Shown here: piece by piece, positions 56,788 to 64,000 of the stretch
Layout: each line of letters begins with the position of its first letter
Position numbering within the stretch: position 1 is the first letter of the stretch
Assembly (NCBI GenBank): GCA_963828705.1
Contig: CAWHGA010000011.1
Location: 24,794 to 88,793, forward strand
Source: CAWDJT01 sp963828705
Lineage (GTDB): Bacteria > Desulfobacterota > Syntrophobacteria > Syntrophobacterales > Syntrophobacteraceae
Length of the DNA: 64,000 bases
Direction of reading: 5' to 3'
Notes under the pieces: model-generated
Seen by the model: the letters and a program-made list of their open reading frames with translations, nothing else
What the model was told of the DNA's origin: nothing
Database searches by the model: none
Position numbers and translations under genes: made by a program

Positions 56788-57939
56788 ATGACCGCCATTG
56801 ATCCCAAGAGCAGACTGGTTTCATTAGATGCCTTTCGTGGAGCCACGATTGCCGCCATGATCCTGGTCAACAACCCGGGGTCCATGGTGGAGATCTTCGA
56901 TCCGCTCGAACATTCGATTTGGCATGGCTGGAGCTTTACCGACTGTATCTTCCCGGCCTTTCTTTGGATGGTCGGGGTCGCCATGGTGTTTTCTTCGGCC
57001 AAGCGCATGGAACAAGGAGCGAACTGTCGCCCGTTGGTCATCCACGTGCTGAAACGATCCGCCATTATTTTTGCCCTGGGCATCTTTATTACCGATTTTC
57101 CCTTCGGGTTGTTTCTGGATCCTCACTTTTCTCTTGCCAACATGCGCATTCCCGGCGTTTTGCAGCGCATCGCCGTTTGTTATCTGCTCTGTGGCCTTAT
57201 CTTTTTTTCCACCGGGATTCGAGGCCAGATTATCTGGACCCTGGGGCTGCTCATCGGCTACTGGGGGCTTCTTAAATGGGCACATGTTCCGGGTTACGGA
57301 GCAGGGGTGCTGGAACCCGAAGGTAATCTCTGCTGGTATGTGGATTCCCTGGTGCTTGGAGATCACACCTATGGAAGCGCTATCGTCAAAGGATTCGATC
57401 CGGAAGGAATCGTGAGTACCCTCGGCGCCCTTGCCACCACCCTGTTTGGAGTATTGGCCGGACACTGGCTGCTCTCCGCCACTTCGAAAGACACCAAAAC
57501 CGCCGGCATGTTGCTGGCCGCTGCGGCCTTAATCGGCATCGGTTTGGTCATGAATATTTGGCTCCCCATCAACAAGAACCTGTGGACCAGTTCCTTTGCG
57601 ATCTTCATGGCCGGGATCTCGATGGCATGTATTGGTCTTTTGTGCTGGCTCATTGATATCAAGGGCTACCGGCGTTGGGCAACTCCCTTCACCATCTTGG
57701 GGATGAACGCGCTGGCGATCTATGTGCTGTCTTGTCTCATTGCCAGGTTCTTGTATCTCCTCGGCTGGCCCCAGCCGGATGGCTCCTTCCTTGAGCTTCG
57801 AGAGTTTCTGTCATTGACCCTTTTTGAATCCTGGGCCGGGGCCATAACCGGTTCTCTACTCTACGCCATCACTTACGTTTTAATGATGTACGGCGTCGCT
57901 TGGGCGATGTGGAGAAGACGCATTTTTATCAAGATATGA
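56788..57939 (+). CDS. Multi-pass acyltransferase of the heparan-alpha-glucosaminide N-acetyltransferase (HGSNAT/DUF5009) type
   Basis: 383 residues from ATG 56788; the upstream frame extension runs through a palindromic repeat and is rejected. About ten membrane helices. Diagnostic motifs: RLVSLDAFRGATIAAMILVN, NNPGSMVEIFDPLEHSIWHG, WSFTDCIFPAFLWMVGVAMV, MRIPGVLQRIAVCYLLCGLI, and in the second half LGMNALAIYVLSCLIARFLY. The pattern, with DAFRG and the NNPG segment, is that of membrane acyltransferases that move acetyl groups to sugars; the bacterial substrate is unknown, probably a cell-envelope glycan. Single gene, convergent with the third NtrC-type regulator. Confidence 0.87.
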   Translation: MTAIDPKSRLVSLDAFRGATIAAMILVNNPGSMVEIFDPLEHSIWHGWSFTDCIFPAFLWMVGVAMVFSSAKRMEQGANCRPLVIHVLKRSAIIFALGIFITDFPFGLFLDPHFSLANMRIPGVLQRIAVCYLLCGLIFFSTGIRGQIIWTLGLLIGYWGLLKWAHVPGYGAGVLEPEGNLCWYVDSLVLGDHTYGSAIVKGFDPEGIVSTLGALATTLFGVLAGHWLLSATSKDTKTAGMLLAAAALIGIGLVMNIWLPINKNLWTSSFAIFMAGISMACIGLLCWLIDIKGYRRWATPFTILGMNALAIYVLSCLIARFLYLLGWPQPDGSFLELREFLSLTLFESWAGAITGSLLYAITYVLMMYGVAWAMWRRRIFIKI

Positions 57940-57989
57940 ATCGGTGTCGGGCCTCATCCTGGCGCTATCCGCTCTGGCTCGCCAGAGGC

Positions 57990-59366
57990 TCAACGGTCCA
58001 GCTTGTAGCGCAGGGTACCGCGGGGGATGCCGAGCAGCTTGGCTGCCTGGGAGACGTTGCCCGCAGTGATTTGCATGGCCTTGTCGAGCAAGTGATGGGT
58101 GAATTGTTCCACTACCTCGTCCAGATTGATTCCTTCGGCAGGAATGGTGTAATCGAAAGCCGCCATGGGACGGCTGGTGGCAACAGGGTCCAGATCCTGA
58201 GTGAGTTCCTTTGGCAGGTGCAGTACTTGCAACACCTCAGCATCATGCAGGATACAGATCCGTGCCAGGATATGACGTAACTCCCGCACATTTCCCGGCC
58301 ACCGATAGGCCAACAGAATCTTCCGAGCTTCCGGCTGGATGTCCTGGAACCTGCGCTTGTACTTCCGAGCAAATTCCAACAAGAAACACTTGGTGAGGGC
58401 GATCACGTCTTCGGGACGCTCACGCAGTGGTGGCAGGTGTATCGGGACAATGTGCAGCCGGTAGTAGAGGTCTTCACGAAAACGCTTCTCCTTTACCGCT
58501 TCTTTCAGATCCTGGTTGGTGGCGGCAACGATCCGCAGATTCACCTCTTGAAATCGATTCCCCCCAACACGGCGGATCTTCTTGTCTTCCAACACGCGCA
58601 ATAATTTGGCCTGGAGCCCGAGCTGCATCTCCCCGATTTCATCGAGAAACACGGTACCGCCGTGGGTCGCTTCGAATAGGCCGATCTTTCTCCCTTTAGC
58701 GTCGGTGAACGCACCAGCTTCATGGCCAAACAATTCACTCTCGAGCAGGTTTTCGGGAAGGGCGGCACAGTTGATTTCGAGAAAGGGGCGCTGGGATCGG
58801 GGCCCCAGGTTGTGGATGGCATGGGCTACGACTTCCTTGCCGGTGCCGCTTTCCCCGGTGATCAACACCGTGGTGTCCTCGTGTTTGGCTACCTCGCGAA
58901 CCTGATTCAAAACTTCCAGGAAGGCGGGACTCTCGGCGATGATGGTCAAATCGGACGCCACCCCATCGTGTTGCTTTTTGAGGTAGTGGACCTCCCTTTT
59001 CAGGCTTTGGGTTTCCAGGGCAAGTTTGACGATGAGTTTGATAACATCGGCTTTGAACGGTTTCTTGATGTAGTCATAGGCTCCCAGCTTGAGCGCTTCC
59101 ACCGCGGATTCAACCGAGGCGTAGCCGGTAATGACAATGACCAGGAGCTCTGGGTCCAATTCTTTGATTTGTTTGAGTACCTCCAGTCCGGAGATATCGG
59201 GCAGATTCAAATCCAGAAACACCAGGTCAATGGCTTCCTCGAGGAGGCATTCCATGGCCCTTTTCCCCGCCTGCGCCACGACGGTGTGGTAGCCTTCCTC
59301 CTCCAGGATGCGTTTGAGGTTCTCGCAGATAAAGGGCTCGTCATCGACGATCAGGATCTTTTCCAT
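57990..59366 (-). CDS. NtrC-family sigma54-dependent response regulator (third copy)
   Basis: 458 residues, intact. Receiver: ILIVDDEPFICENLKRILEE, LVFLDLNLPDISG (phospho-Asp), VITGYASVESAVEALKLGAY, IKKPFKADVI. AAA+: LITGESGTGKEVVAHAIHNL (Walker A), GHEAGAFTDAKGRKIGLFEA (the sigma54 loop is GAFTDA instead of GAFTGA), TVFLDEIGEMQLGLQAKLLR, REDLYYRLHIVPIHLPPLRE. Fis-type helix-turn-helix at the end: VSQAAKLLGIPRGTLRYKLD. No kinase gene is adjacent, so it is an orphan regulator. GAFTDA occurs in functional relatives, so it need not be inactive. Confidence 0.93.
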   Translation of the reverse strand: MEKILIVDDEPFICENLKRILEEEGYHTVVAQAGKRAMECLLEEAIDLVFLDLNLPDISGLEVLKQIKELDPELLVIVITGYASVESAVEALKLGAYDYIKKPFKADVIKLIVKLALETQSLKREVHYLKKQHDGVASDLTIIAESPAFLEVLNQVREVAKHEDTTVLITGESGTGKEVVAHAIHNLGPRSQRPFLEINCAALPENLLESELFGHEAGAFTDAKGRKIGLFEATHGGTVFLDEIGEMQLGLQAKLLRVLEDKKIRRVGGNRFQEVNLRIVAATNQDLKEAVKEKRFREDLYYRLHIVPIHLPPLRERPEDVIALTKCFLLEFARKYKRRFQDIQPEARKILLAYRWPGNVRELRHILARICILHDAEVLQVLHLPKELTQDLDPVATSRPMAAFDYTIPAEGINLDEVVEQFTHHLLDKAMQITAGNVSQAAKLLGIPRGTLRYKLDR

Positions 59367-59398
59367 ATTGTTTCCTCAGTACAGCTCCACGCAATTAA

Positions 59399-59473
59399 GG
59401 GCTTATCCATAAATAGAGTTCCCCCTTTTTTTCAATGGGGACTTCACCCGCCTGCCTATTTACGGATAAGCCC
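59399..59473. mobile_element. MITE-like element, copy B
   Basis: Terminal inverted repeats GGGCTTATCCATAAATAG (59399-59416) and, on the other strand, GGGCTTATCCGTAAATAG (59473-59456): 17 of 18 match. Length 75 bp, no coding capacity. The ends match those of the element at 21745-21891. It sits between the third regulator and the uvrA end. Confidence 0.65.
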
Positions 59474-59488
59474 GACGTATCAGAAATG

Positions 59489-62400
59489 CTACGTTCGTGA
59501 TTCCGGCGGAAGCCGGTGACGCCGCAGAAACTTGGCCGTAGCCGACAGGGGAAAATCACTACTGGCAACATGCTGCGGGCTGCCCCAGGCGGTCAGTGCT
59601 CCACCGTTGGGTCCGCTGCCAGGGCCAAGGTCAATAAGGTAGTCGCAAGCCCAGATAAAATCCAGGTTGTGCTCGATGACCAACACCGTGTGCCCATTGC
59701 CTACCAGGGCGCGCAGCACTTGCAGCAGCCGTTCGATGTCGGCGCGGTGCAGCCCGGTGGTGGGTTCATCAAGGATGTAGAGCGTCTTCAGCCGCGTCGA
59801 TCCCAGTTCGCTGGCCAGCTTTATCCGCTGCGCTTCTCCGCCGGACAGGGTCGGGCTGGGTTGACCCAGGGTGAGGTAACCCACCCCCAGATCTTCCAGG
59901 ACCTTGAGCGGCCGGGCGATGCGCGGAAACGCAGCAAACAAGGCCCCGGCCTGTTCGATGGTCATAGCCAGGATGTCAGCGACGGTTTGATTTCGATAGC
60001 GCACCTTGAGGGTCTCGCCGTTGAAACGTGCACCGCAGCATGTTTCGCACGGGACATAGACATCCGGCAGAAAATTCATTTCGACCCGCACCTCACCCTG
60101 TCCCTGGCAGGTTTCACAACGTCCGCCGCGGACATTGAAAGAAAACCTCCCAGCCGCAAATCCGCGGGCCCGCGCTTCCGGAAGTGCAGCCAGCACTCGG
60201 CGGATCTCATCCCAAATACCCACGTAGGTCGCAGGCGTCGAACGCGGGGTTCGACCGATGGGGTTGTGATCCACTTCCACCACTCGCTGCAGCGCCTCAT
60301 GGCCGCTGATGGCCCGGCACCCGTTGCCGCCGTTTCCGGGCAGGCGCCCCAACCGTTCCAGCAGGCCCTGATAGATGACTTCCCGCACCAGAGTGCTCTT
60401 GCCCGACCCGGACACCCCGGTGATACAGCTAAGAGTTCCCAGCGGCAGGCGCACATCGATGTCTTTGAGGTTGCGAGCGCAAGCACCGGCGACGCTGAGC
60501 CAGTGGTCGGTGGACTCCAGCGTAGCAGCTTCGCCGGCCGCCGGGGCGGCAAAATCCTTCTCGGCTCGAAACCATTGACCGGTCAGGGTGTGATGATCCC
60601 GGCACAGATCCTGGTACGACCCCTGGGCGATGAGCCGGCCACCCTGGCGGCCTGCCCCAGGACCCAGTTCAATAAGGTTGTCGGCTCGGCGCATGGTGTC
60701 CAGGTCGTGTTCCACCACCACGACGGTATTACCGCGCGCCTTGAGAATATCGAGCATATCCAGGAGGCGCTCGTTGTCAACCGGGTGCAGGCCGATGGTG
60801 GGTTCATCGAGGATGTAACAAATACCTCGAAGGTTGGAACCGAGCTGGGATGCCAGCCGGATGCGCTGGGTCTCGCCCCCGGAAAGGGTTTCCCCGGCGC
60901 GGTTCAATTCCAGATAGCCCAACCCCACCTGGCGCAAGAACCCCAACCGGTCGCGGATTTCCTTGAAGATCGGGGTGGCAATCGGCAATTCGCCTGGCTC
61001 GAATTGGAAGCCTTCCAGGGCGTCCTGAAATTGGTCGATGGCCAGCCGCGTCAAATCTCCCAGCGTCCAGCCCTGGACCCGCACCGCGCGCGCCTGCGCG
61101 TTGATGCGGTCACCGCCGCACTGAGGACAGGCGACGTCTTCCAAAAATGTTGCCAGCCACCTGCCCTGGCTGGCACCGTTGTTTTGCCGCAGCTTGTCGA
61201 TGAGCGGCACCAGTCCGGGAAATGCGCCACGGCGGCCATGGAGCACGGCCTGTTGCTGAGCTTCGGTGAGTTCCGAGAACGATTGCTGCGGATCGATTCC
61301 CAACCCTTCGAGAAGCTGACGCTGCAGCCGCTTGCCGAGCGCTCCCCGCCAGGGTCCCTGTTGGAGGACTCGAAGCACCCCGTCCCGGATCGGGCCAGCC
61401 ACCGCCCCCACCAGTCGCTGCGAATTGACCTGTGCCACCGCGCCCAGTCCATCGCAATGCGGACAGGCGCCATGACCGCTGTTGAAGGAAAACAGCCGCG
61501 GATCGAGAGGGGCCAGCCCGCGGTGACATCCGGCACAATACAAATGCTGGCTGTAGATCTTTTCGCGGCCGCTGCCCGCTTCTGCCGATTTGGATTTAGC
61601 TGCGGATTTGGCGGATTTCACTGATGGCACAGCCACCACCGCGCACAGGAGTGTCCCGCCCCCCAAGGTCAGCGCCTGGCGCACGGCGTCCGCCAGGGAT
61701 CGCCCGCCGCCCTGCCCTTCCCGGCTGTCGTATACCAGCACCTCGATGTCGTGTTCCTTGTGGCGGGCCAGGGCCGGCACTTGATCGACCGCCATCCAGA
61801 CGCCGTCGACACGCACCTGCTTGAACCCCATCCGTCCCAGCCGCTGCAACAGATCACGATAAATGCCCTTGCGCCCGCGCACCAATGGCGCCAGTAGTTG
61901 GACCGGCGAACGTCGGGCATCAGTCTCCACCAGCGAGAGGATCGCATCCAACGACAGAGCTTCCAGCTCCCGTCCACAATCTGGACAGTGCTGCCGGCCC
62001 AGCTTGGCGTAGAACAACCGCAGGAAATGGTAGATCTCGGTGATGGTGGCCACGGTGGAACGCCGTCCCAACCGGCTGCTGCGCTGTTCAATGGCCACTG
62101 TCGGTGGTAGGCCCAGAACCTGGTCCACATCGGGCTTTTCCAGGATTCTGAAGTACTGGCGGACATAGGTGGAAAGGCACTCCAGATAGCGCCTTTGGCC
62201 CTCTGCAAACAGCACATCGAAAGCCAAAGTCGACTTGCCGGAACCACTCAGACCGGTGAGCACGCTCATTTGCCCCAGCGGCAGACGGATTTCATCGATC
62301 TGCAGGTTGTGTTCGCGCGCCCCACGAACAATGATCTCCCGGCTGGCCGCCACCGGCCGCACCGTTTCCGGTTCAATTGACCCGGTGCGCGGGCGCCGTT

Positions 62401-64000
62401 TCTTTCGCCGATCGGCCCGCTCCGCCAGTTTGACTTTCAGATGCCGGCCGGTGTGGCTGTCCGGATGCGCGGCCACCTGTTCCGGCGGACCCGCCGACAC
62501 CACCCGACCGCCGCCGACCCCGCCTTCCGGTCCGAGATCGATGAGCCAGTCGCAGGCCGCCAGCAGGTCGAGGTTGTGTTCCACCACCAGCACCGTATGC
62601 CCCCGGTCAACCAAAGTCTGAAGCACTTCGATGAGCTTGCTCAGGTCATGGGGGTGCAATCCGGTGGTCGGTTCATCCAGTAGAAACAGCTTGCTGCCAC
62701 TGCCACCGCGGGATTCGAGATGGCGAAGCAGTTTCAGACGCTGGGCTTCGCCTCCGGACAAGGTACTGAGCGGCTGGCCGAGACGCACATAGTCCAGCCC
62801 GATCCGGCCGATGGCGGCTACAATCCGGGTCACCGCCGCTTCGTCGGGAAAGTGATGGCCCAATTCGGTAGCGGTGCATTCCAGCAGGTCGGCTATGGAA
62901 AGGCCGCGCAGCCGCACTTCGATGACCTCGTCCCGAAAGCGGCGACCGTTGCATAGCGGGCAGCGCACGTAGACATCGGCCAGGAACTGCATTTCGACAC
63001 GTTCAAAACCTTCCCCTTTGCAGCGTTCGCAGCGGCCTCCCGGAACGTTGAAGGAAAAATGCCCGGGGCCGTAGCCGCGGGCCTGAGCGGTGGGCGTCCG
63101 GGCAAAGAGTCGGCGCAGGGGATCCAGTAATTTCGTGTAGGTTAGCAGGTTGGCGCGGGGCGAACGGCCGATGGGTTGCTGATCGACCAGAACCAGGTCA
63201 TCGACGGCAGTAGCATGGTCGAGTCCGTCGCAGCGGCCCGGGGTATCGGTAGCCCGGCCCATGGCGCGCAGCCACTGGGCATGGAGAGTAGTTTCCACCA
63301 GGGTGCTCTTGCCCGATCCGGAAACACCGCTCACCCCCACCAACAGCCCGAGTGGAAACGCCACGGTGAGGTTCTGCAGGTTGTTTTCGACCGCGCCTCG
63401 CACGGTAATGGCCCGGTTCCAGTCGGGCTGGCGCCGCCGGTCCGGGGCCGGCATCGTCAGCCGGCCGCTGAGGTAGCCACCGGTGAGACTTGCAGCACAG
63501 CGCCCCAGGCCGTCCGGCGGCCCCTGGTAGACGATATCTCCGCCGTCTTCACCGGCGTGCGGGCCCATGTCGATGGCATGGTCGCAGCAACGGACCATCT
63601 CCGGGTCGTGTTCCACCATCACCACGGTGTTACCGAGATCCACCAGGCGCCGCAACTGGGTCATGAGCCGGTTTTGATCGCGGGCATGGAGTCCCACGCT
63701 GGGTTCGTCGAGAACGTACAGCACGTTGACCAGGGCCGACCCGAGGGCGCGGGTCAAATGCACCCGTTGGACTTCCCCGCCGGAGAGGGTGCGTGACTGA
63801 CGGTCCAGACTGAGGTAATCGAGCCCCACGGCACTCAGGAATTCCAGGCGCTGACGGATTTCAGCGGCGAGCAGGGCGGCGGCCGGGTCGCGCTCCAGTT
63901 GCGGCCAGCGGTCGTTGAAAAAATCGAGACATTGGGCAATAGACCATGAACACAGGGCATCGATGCTCGCGCCCCGAAGCTGATAACGGCGTGCCGCCGG
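59489..64000 (-). CDS. uvrA: Tandem-fused UvrA (two UvrA units in one chain), N-terminus outside the window
   Basis: The frame is open from TGA/TAA at 59489 to the window edge: more than 1500 codons without a break. Near the edge it reads ALCSWSIAQCLDFFNDRW, EFLSAVGLDYLSLDRQS, typical of UvrA, so the apparent start at 63829 is internal. Four ABC signatures (LSGGEVQRVHL, LSGGEAQRLKLL, LSGGETQRIRLA, LSGGEAQRIKLA) and at least three Walker A motifs (GVSGSGKSTLVETT, GLSGSGKSTLAFDV, GVSGSGKSTLVREV) show two UvrA units. Zinc-finger cysteines: CERCKGEG/CPLCNGRR, CPDCGREL, CAGCHRGL/CPHCDGLG, CPQCGGDR, CETCQGQG/CETCCGAR. A Lys/Arg linker (ADRRKKRRPRTGS) joins the units near 62410. It would scan DNA for bulky lesions with UvrB. 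The last codons lie in a REP-type repeat. Confidence 0.92.
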   Translation of the reverse strand, partial: PAARRYQLRGASIDALCSWSIAQCLDFFNDRWPQLERDPAAALLAAEIRQRLEFLSAVGLDYLSLDRQSRTLSGGEVQRVHLTRALGSALVNVLYVLDEPSVGLHARDQNRLMTQLRRLVDLGNTVVMVEHDPEMVRCCDHAIDMGPHAGEDGGDIVYQGPPDGLGRCAASLTGGYLSGRLTMPAPDRRRQPDWNRAITVRGAVENNLQNLTVAFPLGLLVGVSGVSGSGKSTLVETTLHAQWLRAMGRATDTPGRCDGLDHATAVDDLVLVDQQPIGRSPRANLLTYTKLLDPLRRLFARTPTAQARGYGPGHFSFNVPGGRCERCKGEGFERVEMQFLADVYVRCPLCNGRRFRDEVIEVRLRGLSIADLLECTATELGHHFPDEAAVTRIVAAIGRIGLDYVRLGQPLSTLSGGEAQRLKLLRHLESRGGSGSKLFLLDEPTTGLHPHDLSKLIEVLQTLVDRGHTVLVVEHNLDLLAACDWLIDLGPEGGVGGGRVVSAGPPEQVAAHPDSHTGRHLKVKLAERADRRKKRRPRTGSIEPETVRPVAASREIIVRGAREHNLQIDEIRLPLGQMSVLTGLSGSGKSTLAFDVLFAEGQRRYLECLSTYVRQYFRILEKPDVDQVLGLPPTVAIEQRSSRLGRRSTVATITEIYHFLRLFYAKLGRQHCPDCGRELEALSLDAILSLVETDARRSPVQLLAPLVRGRKGIYRDLLQRLGRMGFKQVRVDGVWMAVDQVPALARHKEHDIEVLVYDSREGQGGGRSLADAVRQALTLGGGTLLCAVVAVPSVKSAKSAAKSKSAEAGSGREKIYSQHLYCAGCHRGLAPLDPRLFSFNSGHGACPHCDGLGAVAQVNSQRLVGAVAGPIRDGVLRVLQQGPWRGALGKRLQRQLLEGLGIDPQQSFSELTEAQQQAVLHGRRGAFPGLVPLIDKLRQNNGASQGRWLATFLEDVACPQCGGDRINAQARAVRVQGWTLGDLTRLAIDQFQDALEGFQFEPGELPIATPIFKEIRDRLGFLRQVGLGYLELNRAGETLSGGETQRIRLASQLGSNLRGICYILDEPTIGLHPVDNERLLDMLDILKARGNTVVVVEHDLDTMRRADNLIELGPGAGRQGGRLIAQGSYQDLCRDHHTLTGQWFRAEKDFAAPAAGEAATLESTDHWLSVAGACARNLKDIDVRLPLGTLSCITGVSGSGKSTLVREVIYQGLLERLGRLPGNGGNGCRAISGHEALQRVVEVDHNPIGRTPRSTPATYVGIWDEIRRVLAALPEARARGFAAGRFSFNVRGGRCETCQGQGEVRVEMNFLPDVYVPCETCCGARFNGETLKVRYRNQTVADILAMTIEQAGALFAAFPRIARPLKVLEDLGVGYLTLGQPSPTLSGGEAQRIKLASELGSTRLKTLYILDEPTTGLHRADIERLLQVLRALVGNGHTVLVIEHNLDFIWACDYLIDLGPGSGPNGGALTAWGSPQHVASSDFPLSATAKFLRRHRLPPESRT

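Noticed and set aside
57990..59366. Third NtrC-type regulator as unable to contact sigma54 because of GAFTDA
   Set aside because: GAFTDA is common in related activators, so loss of function cannot be claimed.
59516..61624. Plus-strand frame of 702 codons
   Set aside because: Shadow of the UvrA gene; no domain, low-complexity composition from GC-rich antisense sequence.
1..64000. CRISPR arrays, prophage genes, complete insertion sequences
   Set aside because: No regularly spaced direct repeats, no cas, phage structural or transposase proteins found on either strand.

Overview
The window looks like a chromosomal segment of a GC-rich Desulfobacterota (former Deltaproteobacteria) genome, probably a Syntrophobacteria-type sulfate reducer or syntroph. 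This is inferred from gene content: a pyruvate carboxylase subunit B/OadA-type gene next to malate dehydrogenase, HBM-type sensor kinases paired with sigma54 activators, clusters of universal stress proteins (USPs) with TauE/SafE permeases, and a tandem-fused UvrA. No rRNA, tRNA, CRISPR array, prophage or transposase gene was found.

Layout. 1-7.2 kb: a partial membrane-anchored protein, nitroreductase, metallo-hydrolase, lipoprotein, coaBC, family-4 uracil-DNA glycosylase, NfeD protease, slipin and a Rho_N-like protein. 7.7-11.1 kb: a small conserved protein, pycB/oadA and mdh, closed by a clear terminator. 12-19.1 kb: a phosphoprotein signalling block (PP2C phosphatase, Ser/Thr kinase with duplicated TPR blocks, LysM lipoprotein, an AT-rich secreted protein, FHA-GAF histidine kinase). 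19.6-24.8 kb: orphan dppD-dppF, a MITE-like element, a higBA toxin-antitoxin pair, ftsH. 25.1-35.2 kb: a giant Lon-like protease with a zincin-like N-terminus, then a TetR-controlled RND efflux operon (tetR-hlyD-acrB-tolC) with a promoter/operator that can be read directly.

35.4-56 kb is a stress-signalling island: two paralogous HBM histidine kinases with NtrC-type partners, a Lon protease with a response-regulator receiver domain inserted into it, seven USP-type genes, two TauE/SafE permeases each with a small membrane partner, an ATP-grasp phosphotransferase related to PEP synthase, and a single-domain receiver. Two sigma54-type promoters, one preceded by GTTGCA palindromes, sit in front of the two USP/TauE operons. 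My reading is that kinase/NtrC pairs switch on the USP-TauE operons while the receiver-Lon couples the same kind of signal to proteolysis. 56.8-64 kb: an acyltransferase, a third NtrC-type regulator and a tandem UvrA that runs off the window.

A technical feature dominates 19.6-55 kb. About 45 reading-frame breaks fall in otherwise well-conserved genes, most repaired by removing a single inserted base. Lengths, start/stop overlaps and catalytic motifs survive, so I treat these as probable sequence errors and annotate whole genes across the breaks.
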